Of a DNA stretch of 64,000 nt, positions 17,217-26,019 are shown one piece after another. Location: the NCBI RefSeq assembly GCF_016901855.1, contig NZ_JACJKY010000014.1:1-64000 (forward strand), given 5' to 3'. The notes under the pieces were generated by a model that worked only from the letters and a program-made list of their open reading frames with translations, was not told the origin of the DNA and ran no database searches. The DNA comes from Merdimmobilis hominis. Lineage in GTDB: Bacteria; Bacillota; Clostridia; Oscillospirales; Ruminococcaceae. The position numbers and the translations under genes were made by a program. How positions within the stretch are numbered: the stretch's first letter is position 1; every line of letters starts with the position of its first letter.

Positions 17217-17405
17217 CTTGCTCGTGAATATTAACAAAAGAGAATGAAATTTTCTACACTTTTATCACGGAAATGGTGGAAAATTTATTTCGTTTATGGT
17301 ATAGTATAACCTATCGGGATTTTACAGGTGAAATAATGCGCCTCAGAGGCTTTCAAAAAATAAGAACAAAAGCGTCTGACCGAACAATACATAGGAGGGA
17401 CAACC

Positions 17406-18350
17406 ATGATTGAGATTCAAAATCTCACAAAGAGATACGGCCAGAAATTAGCGGTCGATGATGTCAGTTTTCATGTGGACCGCGGAGAAATTCTGGGCTT
17501 TCTCGGTCCGAACGGTGCAGGCAAATCGACAACCATGAATATTTTGACCGGTTATCTGTCCGCAACAAGCGGAGAATGCAAGATCAACGGTGTTGACATT
17601 TTGGAAGATCCGATTCGTGCGAAGCGTTCGATCGGCTATCTGCCGGAGCAGCCGCCGCTGTATCTTGATATGACGGTCAAAGAATATTTAAGCTTTATCT
17701 ATGACCTGAAAAAAGCAAAACAGCCCAAAACCGAGCACATCAAAGAAGTCTGCGATGTTGTCAAAATCTCAAACGTCTATAACCGCTTGATCAAAAACCT
17801 GTCAAAAGGTTATAAACAGCGTGTGGGACTGGCACAGGCACTGATCGGAAATCCGGAAGTGCTGATTCTCGACGAACCGACCGTCGGTTTGGACCCGAAA
17901 CAGATCATCGAAATCCGCAGCCTTATCAAAAAGCTCGGCAAAAAACACACCATTATTCTTTCTTCGCATATTCTGTCTGAGATTCAGGCAGTGTGTGACA
18001 AAGTCGTTGTCATCAACCAGGGCAAACTGGTCGCAGACGACACCACTGCAAACCTGTCGCACAATATGTCGAATGACCGCCGTTACACGGTGCTGATTGA
18101 CGGTCCGGAAAATGAAGTGTATCGTTCGCTTTGCGGCATCACCGGCATGGTGAATGTTGATCTTCTCGGAAAGAGAGAAGAAGGCGTTTATGAATACAGC
18201 GTCGAAGCGGAAGACGGCGTCGATATTCGCCGCGAGATCTTCAAACGCTTGGCAGAGCGCAACTGGCCGATGCTTGGTCTGCGCTCGAGCGAAATGTCGC
18301 TTGAGGATATCTTCCTGCAGCTTACAAAAGATTCCGGAGGTATTAAGTAA
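17406..18350 (+). CDS. ABC transporter ATP-binding protein (GldA-like)
   Basis: A 314-residue ATPase: Walker A GPNGAGKST (near 38), signature LSKGYKQRVGLAQAL, Walker B VLILDEPTVGLDP and a C-terminal extension of about 90 residues. It is the first gene of a four-gene unit with an ABC-2 permease, a GldG-like protein and a DUF4340 protein. That set is known from the Gld gliding/export system in Bacteroidetes and is common without gliding in Clostridia. It drives export or membrane extraction of an unknown substrate. A TATAGT extended -10 lies at about 17300; its -35 is poor. Confidence 0.9.
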   Translation: MIEIQNLTKRYGQKLAVDDVSFHVDRGEILGFLGPNGAGKSTTMNILTGYLSATSGECKINGVDILEDPIRAKRSIGYLPEQPPLYLDMTVKEYLSFIYDLKKAKQPKTEHIKEVCDVVKISNVYNRLIKNLSKGYKQRVGLAQALIGNPEVLILDEPTVGLDPKQIIEIRSLIKKLGKKHTIILSSHILSEIQAVCDKVVVINQGKLVADDTTANLSHNMSNDRRYTVLIDGPENEVYRSLCGITGMVNVDLLGKREEGVYEYSVEAEDGVDIRREIFKRLAERNWPMLGLRSSEMSLEDIFLQLTKDSGGIK

Positions 18351-19057
18351 TGGGTGCTATTTTCAGACGCGAATTAAAAGCATATTTTTCTTCTCCGCTC
18401 GGATATATTTTTCTCGGCGTGATTTATGCTATTTCCGGCTTTTATTTTTGGTATGTGCTCTATAGTCAGGCAAACTACATTCAGTACGTGTTCAGCAACA
18501 TGTTCACGATTGTTTTGATGGTTGTGCCGCTTCTCACCATGAGACTCATGAGTGAGGACAAAAAGTTAAAGACCGATCAGCTTTTGCTGACTGCACCGGT
18601 CAACATCACAAGCGTTGTACTGGGCAAATATTTTGCTGCATTTGTTGTGTATCTGCTGGGCGTTTCGTCGACCATTGTATATCAGATCGTTTTGGCAACA
18701 TTCGCAGCACCTGACTGGAATGTGTTCCTCGGAAACTATATTGCGATTGCACTCATCGGTGCGGCGCTCATTTCCATCGGTATTCTCATCTCGTCTTTGA
18801 CAGAGAACCAGATCATCGCGGCAATCGGCACACTGGCGATTTCGCTGTTCATCTGGCTTTTGGATTCGATTGCAATGGCGCTTCCGGCAGGCTTTGAGTG
18901 GATCGGAACCGTACTTGGTTCTCTTTCGTTCATGACACGCTACAACGACTTTGTCAGCGGTATTTTGAACGTTTCGCATATTCTGTTCTTCGTAAGCTTT
19001 GCGGCTGTCTTCCTGTTCTTGACAGTACGTGCGCTTGAGAAGAAGAGATGGAGCTAA
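18350..19057 (+). CDS. ABC-2 type permease (GldF-like)
   Basis: A 235-residue protein with six hydrophobic segments. N-terminal RRELKAYFSSPLGYIFLG is typical of GldF-type ABC-2 permeases, and LTMRLMSEDKKLKTDQLLLT follows the second helix, as in the family. It overlaps the ATPase stop by one base (TAATG), showing tight coupling. It forms the membrane channel of the exporter with the ATPase. Confidence 0.88.
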   Translation: MGAIFRRELKAYFSSPLGYIFLGVIYAISGFYFWYVLYSQANYIQYVFSNMFTIVLMVVPLLTMRLMSEDKKLKTDQLLLTAPVNITSVVLGKYFAAFVVYLLGVSSTIVYQIVLATFAAPDWNVFLGNYIAIALIGAALISIGILISSLTENQIIAAIGTLAISLFIWLLDSIAMALPAGFEWIGTVLGSLSFMTRYNDFVSGILNVSHILFFVSFAAVFLFLTVRALEKKRWS

Positions 19058-19076
19058 GGAAGGGAGACCATCAGCA

Positions 19077-20528
19077 ATGAAAAATATCTTTAAAATGCGC
19101 CGGTTTAAATTCGGCACACTTGCAACAGTAATCACAGCGGCGTTTATTGTTGCAGTGATTTTAATCAACGTGATTGCAGGACTGCTGCTTGAACGGTTTC
19201 CGCTTACAATTGACTTGACTTCCGACCAGCGCTTTAATCTGACACAGGAGTCGATTGATTTTGTAAACGAAATCACCGAAGATGTCAAACTGACTGTTTT
19301 GGCAGAAGAAACAGAGTTTGAAAGCAGCGGTACTTACTACAAACAGATTTATGAGATTTTAAAAGCATATGACACCCATTCTTCGAAAGTGTCGCTTGAA
19401 TTCAGAAGTCTTAAGAAAAACCCGGGTATTGCAGACGAATATCCGGAGGAAACACTTGCAGAAGGCGATATCATCGTTTCCACATCAAAACGGTATAAAT
19501 ATGTCGCTTCTTCGAGCCTGATTTCCGTATCGCAGTCCACATACGGCACACAGACATACAGCTCTCAGGCAGAGCAGGTAATCACCTCTTCCATTATGTA
19601 TGTCACCGAGTCGAATGTGACAAAAGCAGCGCTGATCACCGGTCTTGAGGGTGTCGATGTTTCGGGTCTGACCGAACTGCTCAAATCGAACATCTATGAT
19701 GTGGAGGAAGTCGATATTTTCACCGGAGAGCTTTCCGACGAATATGATGTTGCCATTCTGCCGCAGCCGAAAACAGATCTGACAACCGAACAGGCAGAAA
19801 AACTGGCGGCTTATCTTGACAACAACGGTGAATTCGGCAAAACACTGCTGTTTGTTGCAGCAGACGTAACACCGGGCGATGTGCTCAAAAACTTCTTGGC
19901 TGACTGGGGCATTGAGATGCAGAGCGGCTTTGTTTATGAGACCGACTCGTCTCAGGTTCTTCAATCTGGTTATATTCATTTTACTTCGGTTGCAGACGAA
20001 ACGATCAACAATGAAATGTCTTCCTCCGGTTTGCCGATCATCTCCGCATATGGCGTGCCGATCAATACATTGTTTGAAACATCGGGCAACCGTACCACAA
20101 CTGTTTTGCTGTCTTCCAACGAATCGACCATCTTTGTACCGTTCGATGCATTTAACGAAGGTTCCGATTTCGATTTCGCTGCACAGGAGCAGAAAGTACA
20201 GAACCTGATTGTCAAAGGTTCCAAATCCCGCAGTGTAGACAATGAAGCGATTACCTCTAACGTGATTGCATTCGGTTCTGCGCAGATGCTTGCACAGCAG
20301 GCACTCACATATGGCGGTTACGGAAACGGTGACTTCGTCATCACAGCCGTCAACCAGACTTGCGGAAAAGACACACCGGTTAAAATTCTTCCGGTTGACC
20401 TTTCGTACGATACCATCACTATTACCGAATCTGAACTTCAGATGTATGGTATCATCTTTATCGGTGCAATTCCGGTGATCGTGTTTGTCATCGGTATTGT
20501 GATCTTCATTCGCAGGAGGCATTTATGA
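19077..20528 (+). CDS. GldG-like ABC accessory protein
   Basis: A 483-residue protein from the ATG at 19077 (GGAAGGGAG upstream; the reading from 19029 overlaps the permease). An N-terminal helix (about 17-38) is followed by a large extracytoplasmic domain of the GldG/ABC_transp_aux type, starting with FPLTIDLTSDQRFNLTQES, and a C-terminal helix (about 455-477) ending in basic residues. The mixed alpha/beta domain resembles the IFT52/GldG fold. It likely works outside the membrane with the GldF-like permease. The end overlaps the DUF4340 gene by 4 bp (ATGA). Confidence 0.85.
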   Translation: MKNIFKMRRFKFGTLATVITAAFIVAVILINVIAGLLLERFPLTIDLTSDQRFNLTQESIDFVNEITEDVKLTVLAEETEFESSGTYYKQIYEILKAYDTHSSKVSLEFRSLKKNPGIADEYPEETLAEGDIIVSTSKRYKYVASSSLISVSQSTYGTQTYSSQAEQVITSSIMYVTESNVTKAALITGLEGVDVSGLTELLKSNIYDVEEVDIFTGELSDEYDVAILPQPKTDLTTEQAEKLAAYLDNNGEFGKTLLFVAADVTPGDVLKNFLADWGIEMQSGFVYETDSSQVLQSGYIHFTSVADETINNEMSSSGLPIISAYGVPINTLFETSGNRTTTVLLSSNESTIFVPFDAFNEGSDFDFAAQEQKVQNLIVKGSKSRSVDNEAITSNVIAFGSAQMLAQQALTYGGYGNGDFVITAVNQTCGKDTPVKILPVDLSYDTITITESELQMYGIIFIGAIPVIVFVIGIVIFIRRRHL

Positions 20529-22000
20529 GTAAAAAAATCAAGGCGCTCATTTTTGGCGGTGTGGCAGTCGTTGTTTTGGCGGCGATTGCAATCGTGCTGA
20601 CGCTGACTGCACCGAAAAGCGAGGAAAGTTCACTGCCCAGCAGCAATGCAATTCCGCTGATCGACGAGCTGTACAGCGATGCAGAAAGCCTTTACGTTAA
20701 AAACGCAACCGGCGAATATACGATTGAGAATGTCGGAGAAGATTTGTTCCGTGTCAAAGACATTGCCGACTTTAAATCGCTTGACTATTTGTATCAGCAG
20801 ACGCTCAGCAATCTTTGTACATTTTCCGCTTTGGAAGTGATTGAAGAAGACTGTGCAGATCTGGCACGTTATGGCCTGGCGGACCCTGCCATTTCGTTTA
20901 CAATGAAGTTTACAAACGGAAATGTATATTCTTATCATATCGGCAGCGCGACAGCTGACAATGAGAGCTATTATCTGAAAAAAGACGGTGAAACTGATGT
21001 GTACTTGGTCACCAGCACGGCAATTACCAATTTGCTGTTATCCAAATACGCATACCTGGATCCGGAAATCATTGAAAGCTTTGATGAAAATGATTCTGAA
21101 GCAATTCCGCGAATCAACAGCGCAACAATCTCCCGTCCGGACTTGGCATATGACATTGTAATCGAAGAAGCCAAAGACGGCGAGCTTGGTGAGAATGTAT
21201 CGCAGCAGAGCTATCTCGTTATGCGTCAGCCGCAGTTTGCGCTGCTTGATGAATCAAAATTGCAGACATTGATTTTCGGCAACTTCGGCTTGTCGGCAGT
21301 TGATGTTGTGAAAGCGAACATCACTGCAGAAGACCGCACAGAGTATGGCTTTGACAATCCGACTGCTGTCTATGAAATGACATATGACAACAATACAACG
21401 GTAAAACTCACACTTGGTGCAGGATTCAATTCGGAAGAAGGATATGAAAAAGGAAAGAAAGTCGACGCATCAAAAATCGACCGTTATTTCCTGATTCGTG
21501 AAGATGTCGATCAGATTTATATCATTTCTGCCGACAGCATCGAGTGGCAGAGTGCACAGCCGAAAGATATGATTTCGAGCATTCTTGTACTGCCGAATAT
21601 TATCGATCTTTCCAGTATTGATGTCACAGTCAAAGGCGAGTCGCATTCTCTCGTGTTTACACCGGGAGAAGATGAGGATGATTCGTCTGATTATACCGCA
21701 GCACTTGACGGAAATGCAGTTGATATGGAGCAGAGCCGTACATATTTGCAGCTGCTGATGCTGACAAATGCAACCGATATTTACGCGGGTGAAATCAGCG
21801 GCACGGAGCAGATGTCTATTGTATATCATTATAAGAACGGAACCACCGCAACGCTTCGTTTTTATGTGGATGAAGCGAACGCAACATACATCACACTCAA
21901 TGAAACATCGAAGTTTATGGGTCGTGTAGGTCTTATCAATAAGGTACTGACCGAAACCCAGAATCTCAAAGACGGCAAAACCGTGAACTTGGATTGGTAA
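20525..22000 (+). CDS. DUF4340 domain protein, exporter accessory
   Basis: A 491-residue protein with one N-terminal membrane helix (about 5-28), then extracytoplasmic DUF4340-type repeats: ARYGLADPAISFTMKF and RTEYGFDNPTAVYEMTYDN are two copies of the recurring YGL(D/A)xPxxxxxx(F/Y) unit. DUF4340 proteins usually sit beside GldG-like genes, as here. The function is not established; a beta-rich partner in the exporter complex is the likely role. A strong terminator follows the stop, closing the four-gene unit. Confidence 0.82.
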   Translation: MSKKIKALIFGGVAVVVLAAIAIVLTLTAPKSEESSLPSSNAIPLIDELYSDAESLYVKNATGEYTIENVGEDLFRVKDIADFKSLDYLYQQTLSNLCTFSALEVIEEDCADLARYGLADPAISFTMKFTNGNVYSYHIGSATADNESYYLKKDGETDVYLVTSTAITNLLLSKYAYLDPEIIESFDENDSEAIPRINSATISRPDLAYDIVIEEAKDGELGENVSQQSYLVMRQPQFALLDESKLQTLIFGNFGLSAVDVVKANITAEDRTEYGFDNPTAVYEMTYDNNTTVKLTLGAGFNSEEGYEKGKKVDASKIDRYFLIREDVDQIYIISADSIEWQSAQPKDMISSILVLPNIIDLSSIDVTVKGESHSLVFTPGEDEDDSSDYTAALDGNAVDMEQSRTYLQLLMLTNATDIYAGEISGTEQMSIVYHYKNGTTATLRFYVDEANATYITLNETSKFMGRVGLINKVLTETQNLKDGKTVNLDW

Positions 22001-22013
22001 ACATAACTTCAAC

Positions 22014-22043
22014 AAATATCCGCCTGAAAAAAGGCGGATATTT
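22014..22043 (+). terminator. Rho-independent terminator
   Basis: A 12-bp perfect stem (22014-22025 with 22032-22043) followed by T-rich DNA. It ends the Gld-like exporter unit. Confidence 0.85.
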
Positions 22044-22053
22044 GTTTATATCA

Positions 22054-22082
22054 TTGAAAATCTTCAAGAATTATGGTATCAT
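22054..22082 (+). promoter_or_regulatory. Promoter of the membrane protein-acpS-nnrD operon
   Basis: TTGAAA (22054-22059), a 17-nt spacer and TATCAT (22077-22082), with TGG before the -10. Confidence 0.7.
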
Positions 22083-22103
22083 AAACAAAAGGAGTTGAAT
22101 CAA

Positions 22104-22622
22104 ATGAGTGACATTTTTTTGGAGCAGATCGTAAAACAGCAAAAAAGCGTAAAACAGATTGTGCGGAATTGTCTGATTATTTTGGTTGGACTGATCATCG
22201 CATGTGCGCTGCTTCCGTTTTCTCTGTTCAGACCGAATTACGGCCCGTTTGTCTTTTTGGTATTTGCCGGTGTATTATATTACACATGGTATATTGTGTC
22301 CGGATTAAACTTAGAGTTTGAATACATTTTCACAAACGGCGATTTGGACATCGATAAAATCAGCAATAAACGCAAACGCAAACGTATGACGTCTATCCGC
22401 ATTTCGAAAATTTCGCTGTTTTCTGAATTTGACGCAGCCAAATTCGATAAAAAAGCATTTGATGTGGTGTACGAAGCAGCGCAGTCCGTCCAGTCGGAGC
22501 AGAATTATATGATCCAGTATGCAAACCGCGAGGGCAAAAAATGCGTGCTGATCTTTACACCGAATGAAAAACTGGTCGAGGCGATCCGCAAATACTATCG
22601 TCCGGGCGTTCGTGCGTTATGA
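22104..22622 (+). CDS. Small membrane protein of unknown function (DUF6106-like)
   Basis: A 172-residue protein from the ATG at 22104 with AGGAG 9 nt upstream; a TTG at 22095 lacks spacing. Two adjacent hydrophobic segments (about 20-40 and 48-68) are followed by a cytoplasmic domain with a basic stretch NKRKRKRMTS and an alternating pattern ending in LVEAIRKYYRPGV. It resembles clostridial proteins I recall as DUF6106, but this naming is from memory. It overlaps acpS by 4 bp (ATGA), so it is in one operon with acpS and nnrD. No function can be assigned. Confidence 0.7.
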   Translation: MSDIFLEQIVKQQKSVKQIVRNCLIILVGLIIACALLPFSLFRPNYGPFVFLVFAGVLYYTWYIVSGLNLEFEYIFTNGDLDIDKISNKRKRKRMTSIRISKISLFSEFDAAKFDKKAFDVVYEAAQSVQSEQNYMIQYANREGKKCVLIFTPNEKLVEAIRKYYRPGVRAL

Positions 22623-22984
22623 TTGCCGGCGTTGGCATTGATTGCGTGCAGATTGTTGCAATCGAAAAAAGTCTTGCTTCGCCGCGCTTTGTAGAACGTT
22701 TTTTCGGCAAGGAGGAGCAGCTGTTGTTTGTCGGTGCGCATCGCACGGAGCGAATTGCTGCACACTTTGCGGCGAAAGAAGCATTTTCCAAAGCGATGGG
22801 AAGCGGTGTGCGCGGCTTTTTGCTTTGTGAAGTGGAGGTTCTGCGCGATGAACTGGGTGCTCCGTATTTAAAACTGAGCGGAAATGCGCAAACACTGGCA
22901 GCAGGAAAACGGCTGTTTGTGAGCCTTTCTCACACAAGCGAATCGGCACAGGCGATCGTCATTGCGGAATTTGCGGAGGAATGA
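22619..22984 (+). CDS. acpS: Holo-[acyl-carrier-protein] synthase
   Basis: A 121-residue phosphopantetheinyl transferase of the small AcpS type. Motifs: IAGVGIDCVQI (metal-binding Asp near 7), FAAKEAFSKAMGSG (the KEA motif) and LFVSLSHTSESAQAIV. It transfers 4'-phosphopantetheine from CoA to apo-ACP. The pairing with nnrD in one operon is common in Firmicutes. Confidence 0.93.
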   Translation: MIAGVGIDCVQIVAIEKSLASPRFVERFFGKEEQLLFVGAHRTERIAAHFAAKEAFSKAMGSGVRGFLLCEVEVLRDELGAPYLKLSGNAQTLAAGKRLFVSLSHTSESAQAIVIAEFAEE

Positions 22985-22987
22985 ATC

Positions 22988-23860
22988 ATGATTGAAGTGA
23001 CAAGTGATCTGCTTTGCACAAAGCTTAAAAAGCGTGCCCCAGATACACACAAAGGCGATTTTGGACGGTTGACGATTGTGGCAGGCAGCCGCGGAATGGT
23101 CGGTGCGCCAATGATGGCAACGCTTGCCGCTATGCGTACGGGAAGCGGCCTGACCACACTGGCGGCACCTGCGTCGGTGGTGTCGTGTGTGGCTGTGGGA
23201 CTGATGGAAGCGATGACGCTTCCGCTTTGCGAAACAGAGCAGGGCGGACTGGATGCATCATGTATGGAAACGCTGCTTCCGCATCTTCAAAAACAGACGG
23301 CTTGTGTTGTCGGATGCGGACTTGGCGTGACGAATGATACAAAACAAATCATAAAAAACATTATCGAAAATACAAAATGTAAACTTCTGCTCGATGCGGA
23401 CGCACTGAATGCGATTGCGGGAACACCGGAGCTGCTTCAATCGTGTGCACAAACACCGGTTGTCACACCGCATCCGGGTGAGATGGCACGTCTGTGCGGT
23501 ATCGAAATTTCGGCAGTGCTGTCGAATCCGGCAAAGCTTGCGCGTACATTTGCGCAGACATACGGATGTGTGACCGTGTTAAAAGGTCACCGAACCGTGA
23601 TTGCAGCACCGGATGGTACGCTGTTTCACAATACCACCGGAAACGCCGGACTGGCTAAAGGCGGAAGCGGCGATATTCTGTCGGGAATGATCGGTGCGTT
23701 TTTAGCGCAGGGTCTTTCAGCGGTGGATGCGGCGGTTTGTGCAGTTTGGATTCACGGCGCAGCGGCTGATCGGCTGTCGGAGCACATGGCGCTCACGGGA
23801 ATGCTCGCGCGTGATGTGATTGACGAGCTTCCGGCAGTGATGAAAGCGCTTGATTTATAA
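22988..23860 (+). CDS. nnrD: ADP/ATP-dependent NAD(P)H-hydrate dehydratase
   Basis: A 290-residue ribokinase-like carbohydrate kinase-fold protein. Motifs: HKGDFGRLTIVAGSRGMVGA (near 22), LLDADALNAI, TPHPGEMARL and GLAKGGSGDILSG. This matches NnrD/YjeF C-terminal domain, which repairs hydrated NAD(P)H. The N-terminal epimerase domain (NnrE) is not fused and is not seen nearby. It follows acpS by 3 bp. Confidence 0.92.
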   Translation: MIEVTSDLLCTKLKKRAPDTHKGDFGRLTIVAGSRGMVGAPMMATLAAMRTGSGLTTLAAPASVVSCVAVGLMEAMTLPLCETEQGGLDASCMETLLPHLQKQTACVVGCGLGVTNDTKQIIKNIIENTKCKLLLDADALNAIAGTPELLQSCAQTPVVTPHPGEMARLCGIEISAVLSNPAKLARTFAQTYGCVTVLKGHRTVIAAPDGTLFHNTTGNAGLAKGGSGDILSGMIGAFLAQGLSAVDAAVCAVWIHGAAADRLSEHMALTGMLARDVIDELPAVMKALDL

Positions 23861-23875
23861 AAAACGGAATAAACA

Positions 23876-23915
23876 AAACACCCCTTGCATACAATAAGAC
23901 ATGCAGGGGGTGTTT
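23876..23915 (+). terminator. Hairpin after nnrD that also covers the next gene's ribosome site
   Basis: A 15-bp stem (23876-23890 with 23901-23915, one G-U pair) and a 10-nt loop. It sits 15 bp after nnrD and has a short T-run, so it may terminate. Its right arm contains the AGGGGG that serves as the ribosome site for the TTG start at 23918. Confidence 0.6.
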
Positions 23916-23917
23916 GC

Positions 23918-24493
23918 TTGAAGAAAACAGGAATCCGGATTGCGATTTGGCTCGCAGCGGCCGGACTGGTGATCGGGGCCGCATTTTTGTTTCGCGGATG
24001 TCAGAAAAATGGGATCAAACAACAGACGAGCGAGGTGTTTCACGAGCCGTTTCAGGCAGACGCCACGATTCGCGGCGAATCTCTTTCGCTGAATGCAAAG
24101 GTTGGCAGCAGCGGAACGGGAGAAGTGACGCTTACGGTATGTGAGCCGTCGCCGTTTGCAGGGATGGAATTTTTACTCAAGGATGAAACGGTTACGGTGA
24201 CATATGGGAATATGTCGTTCCCGCTCGATTTGTCGGGCGTGCCGCAGTCGGCGGTGATGAAGCCGCTTTTATCCATGCTGTCGGGCGGTGTTTCGATCGG
24301 GGACGCCGAAGTGACGCGGAAAGACGGTGTCACGACGCTCAAGGGCACATGCGATGCAGGCGATTATACGATTTCGTTTGACGAGAAAGAGCAAAAGGTT
24401 CTCTGTGTCGACTTTCCGCAGATCGGATTTCGATGTGATTTTTCTTCGTTTGTGAAAGAAACAGCGGCAGAACCTTCCGAAGCATCAGAATAA
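23918..24493 (+). CDS. Hypothetical anchored or secreted protein
   Basis: A 191-residue protein starting at TTG 23918 (AGGGGG at 23905-23910). One hydrophobic segment (about 6-24) ends in FLFRGCQKN, an imperfect lipobox, so a lipoprotein is possible. The remainder is a beta-rich extracytoplasmic domain without cysteines in the core, ending in an acidic tail. I do not recognise the family. The ribosome site lies inside a hairpin, suggesting low or conditional translation. A strong terminator follows. Confidence 0.65.
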   Translation: MKKTGIRIAIWLAAAGLVIGAAFLFRGCQKNGIKQQTSEVFHEPFQADATIRGESLSLNAKVGSSGTGEVTLTVCEPSPFAGMEFLLKDETVTVTYGNMSFPLDLSGVPQSAVMKPLLSMLSGGVSIGDAEVTRKDGVTTLKGTCDAGDYTISFDEKEQKVLCVDFPQIGFRCDFSSFVKETAAEPSEASE

Positions 24494-24523
24494 AAAAGCA
24501 GCGGAATGTTCCGCTGCTTTTTT
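24492..24523. terminator. Bidirectional terminator between convergent genes
   Basis: A palindromic stem with A-run at left and T-run at right (24492-24523), placed between the convergent hypothetical gene and prmA. Confidence 0.85.
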
Positions 24524-24530
24524 GTTGTGA

Positions 24531-25478
24531 TTAGGCCAGTGTTAAGCGAATAGCTGCCCAGCCGTTTTCGGTGAGCACTTCGTGAACCGCAAGTCCCTGT
24601 TTGGTGAGCGCCTGTTTGATTTCCTCACAGCGTTCCTCAATGATGCCCGAAACGAGCAGGACGCTGTCTTTATGCATGAACTGCGTTACTACAGAAGAAA
24701 GGCGAAGAATGACGTCGGCAACGATGTTTGCGCAGATGATATCGTATGTTCCCGATACCTGTTCGGTGAGATCGCCGCACAGCAGGGTGATCTTGCCGCC
24801 GACACCGTTTAGATCGGCATTTTCCTGTGCCACACGGACAGCCACGGAGTCGATATCCACACCGACTGCCGATTTTGCACCGAGCAGCAGTGCGGTGATC
24901 GCCAGAATACCCGAACCGGTTCCGATGTCGAGTACGGTGTTTTCCGGTTTGACGGTTTTGTCGAGCAGACGCATGCACAGACGGGTTGTTTCGTGCGTGC
25001 CGGTGCCGAATGCCATACCTGGATCAAGTGTGACACGGACTTCGTTCGGCGCGGTTTCGTATTCCTCCCAGCACGGAACAATGACGAGCCGGTCGCCGAT
25101 TTTTGTCGGGTGATAATATTTTTTCCACGCAGTCGACCAGTCCTCTTCGTTTACGTCTGCGAAGGAGAGTTCCAAACGGCCCAAGTCAATTTCCGGGTTT
25201 TCCTCGCGCAGAAGCGGCAGCGCTTTTTTGATTTCGCCGAGTGTTTCGATGCCCTGCAAATTGTCCGGCAGATAGAATGTGACGTTCGTTTCGACTGTTT
25301 TTAAACGCATCAGTTCCTCTTCGACATAGTCCCAGTGGATGGTCGTGTCGGAGAGAAAATCGGTGAAGTCCTGCGCATCCTCAATCATGACGCCGCGGAT
25401 GCCGTGCATTGTCAAAAGACCGCTCACGATGTCGATGGCAGGGGTGGTGGTGAAAATCGAAATCTGTTTATAGTTCAT
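24531..25478 (-). CDS. prmA: Ribosomal protein L11 methyltransferase
   Basis: A 315-residue protein from the ATG at 25478 (AGGAG 9 nt upstream); the reading from 25556 is an upstream extension. The N-terminal half is the L11-binding region. The C-terminal SAM-dependent methyltransferase has VTLDPGMAFGTGTHETTRLC, VLDIGTGSGILAI (SAM loop) and DIICANIVADVILRL (NxxA motif). It trimethylates ribosomal protein L11. It is monocistronic with its own promoter, divergent from the T-box-pheST unit. Confidence 0.93.
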   Translation of the reverse strand: MNYKQISIFTTTPAIDIVSGLLTMHGIRGVMIEDAQDFTDFLSDTTIHWDYVEEELMRLKTVETNVTFYLPDNLQGIETLGEIKKALPLLREENPEIDLGRLELSFADVNEEDWSTAWKKYYHPTKIGDRLVIVPCWEEYETAPNEVRVTLDPGMAFGTGTHETTRLCMRLLDKTVKPENTVLDIGTGSGILAITALLLGAKSAVGVDIDSVAVRVAQENADLNGVGGKITLLCGDLTEQVSGTYDIICANIVADVILRLSSVVTQFMHKDSVLLVSGIIEERCEEIKQALTKQGLAVHEVLTENGWAAIRLTLA

Positions 25479-25585
25479 GAGAGCACTCCTGTTCGTTTTG
25501 GTTTCTGATACCATGTTTTTTGACTGCCGCATATGAGGCAAAGAAACGGCAGGCAAAACCGAAGTATCATAACTGCTTTACCGTT

Positions 25586-25614
25586 ATTATACCGTGAAAC
25601 AACACGAATTACAA
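25586..25614 (-). promoter_or_regulatory. Promoter of prmA
   Basis: On the minus strand TTGTAA (25609-25614), a 17-nt spacer and TATAAT (25586-25591). Confidence 0.7.
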
Positions 25615-25646
25615 CGGATTTTTTGGCAAAACAGGCGTGAAACCAC

Positions 25647-25675
25647 TTGCAAAACAGCGCGTGATTTGGTATCAT
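25647..25675 (+). promoter_or_regulatory. Promoter of the T-box-pheST unit
   Basis: TTGCAA (25647-25652), a 17-nt spacer and TATCAT (25670-25675) with TGG before the -10. It is placed just before the T-box leader. Confidence 0.7.
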
Positions 25676-25681
25676 AGTGAC

Positions 25682-25962
25682 TATAGTATAAAAAACGCAT
25701 GGACTGAGGAAAGTAGCCCTATGGATTTGCAGCACAGAGAGAGCCGTGTGCGCTGAGAGCGGCTTGTGCAAAACGAGCGGTGAAGTTCCCTCACGAGCGG
25801 TGCCGCTGAACCGAAACGATGACAGTAGGCGGCAACGGTTTCCCACCGTTATTTCGGGACAGAGAGTGTTTGCTCCGGCAAAAATCAGGGTGGTACCGCG
25901 GAACGGTTGCGCTTCGTCCCTTTAAAAAGCAGTTTGGCTTTTTGGGGAGGAGGCGCTTTTTT
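25682..25962 (+). ncRNA. T-box leader (phenylalanine) with terminator
   Basis: A tRNA-sensing leader of pheS. Stem I carries GAAGTTC at 25782-25788, whose TTC at 25786-25788 fits as the phenylalanine specifier codon. The T-box bulge AGGGTGGTACCGCGG lies at 25887-25901, and AGAGAGTG just upstream. A long imperfect terminator stem (left arm from 25909, right arm to 25956) is followed by a T-run ending at 25962. Uncharged tRNA-Phe would pair with the specifier and the T-box bulge and prevent termination. Confidence 0.93.
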
Positions 25963-26019
25963 GCGCGCATTTGCACCCAAACGCAAAGCAGAAACAACAG
26001 CAAAACGGAGGGTTTTGAC

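Noticed and set aside
19485-20522. Minus-strand frame of 345 codons opposite the GldG-like gene
   Set aside because: Antisense shadow with very Cys/His-rich, non-domain sequence.
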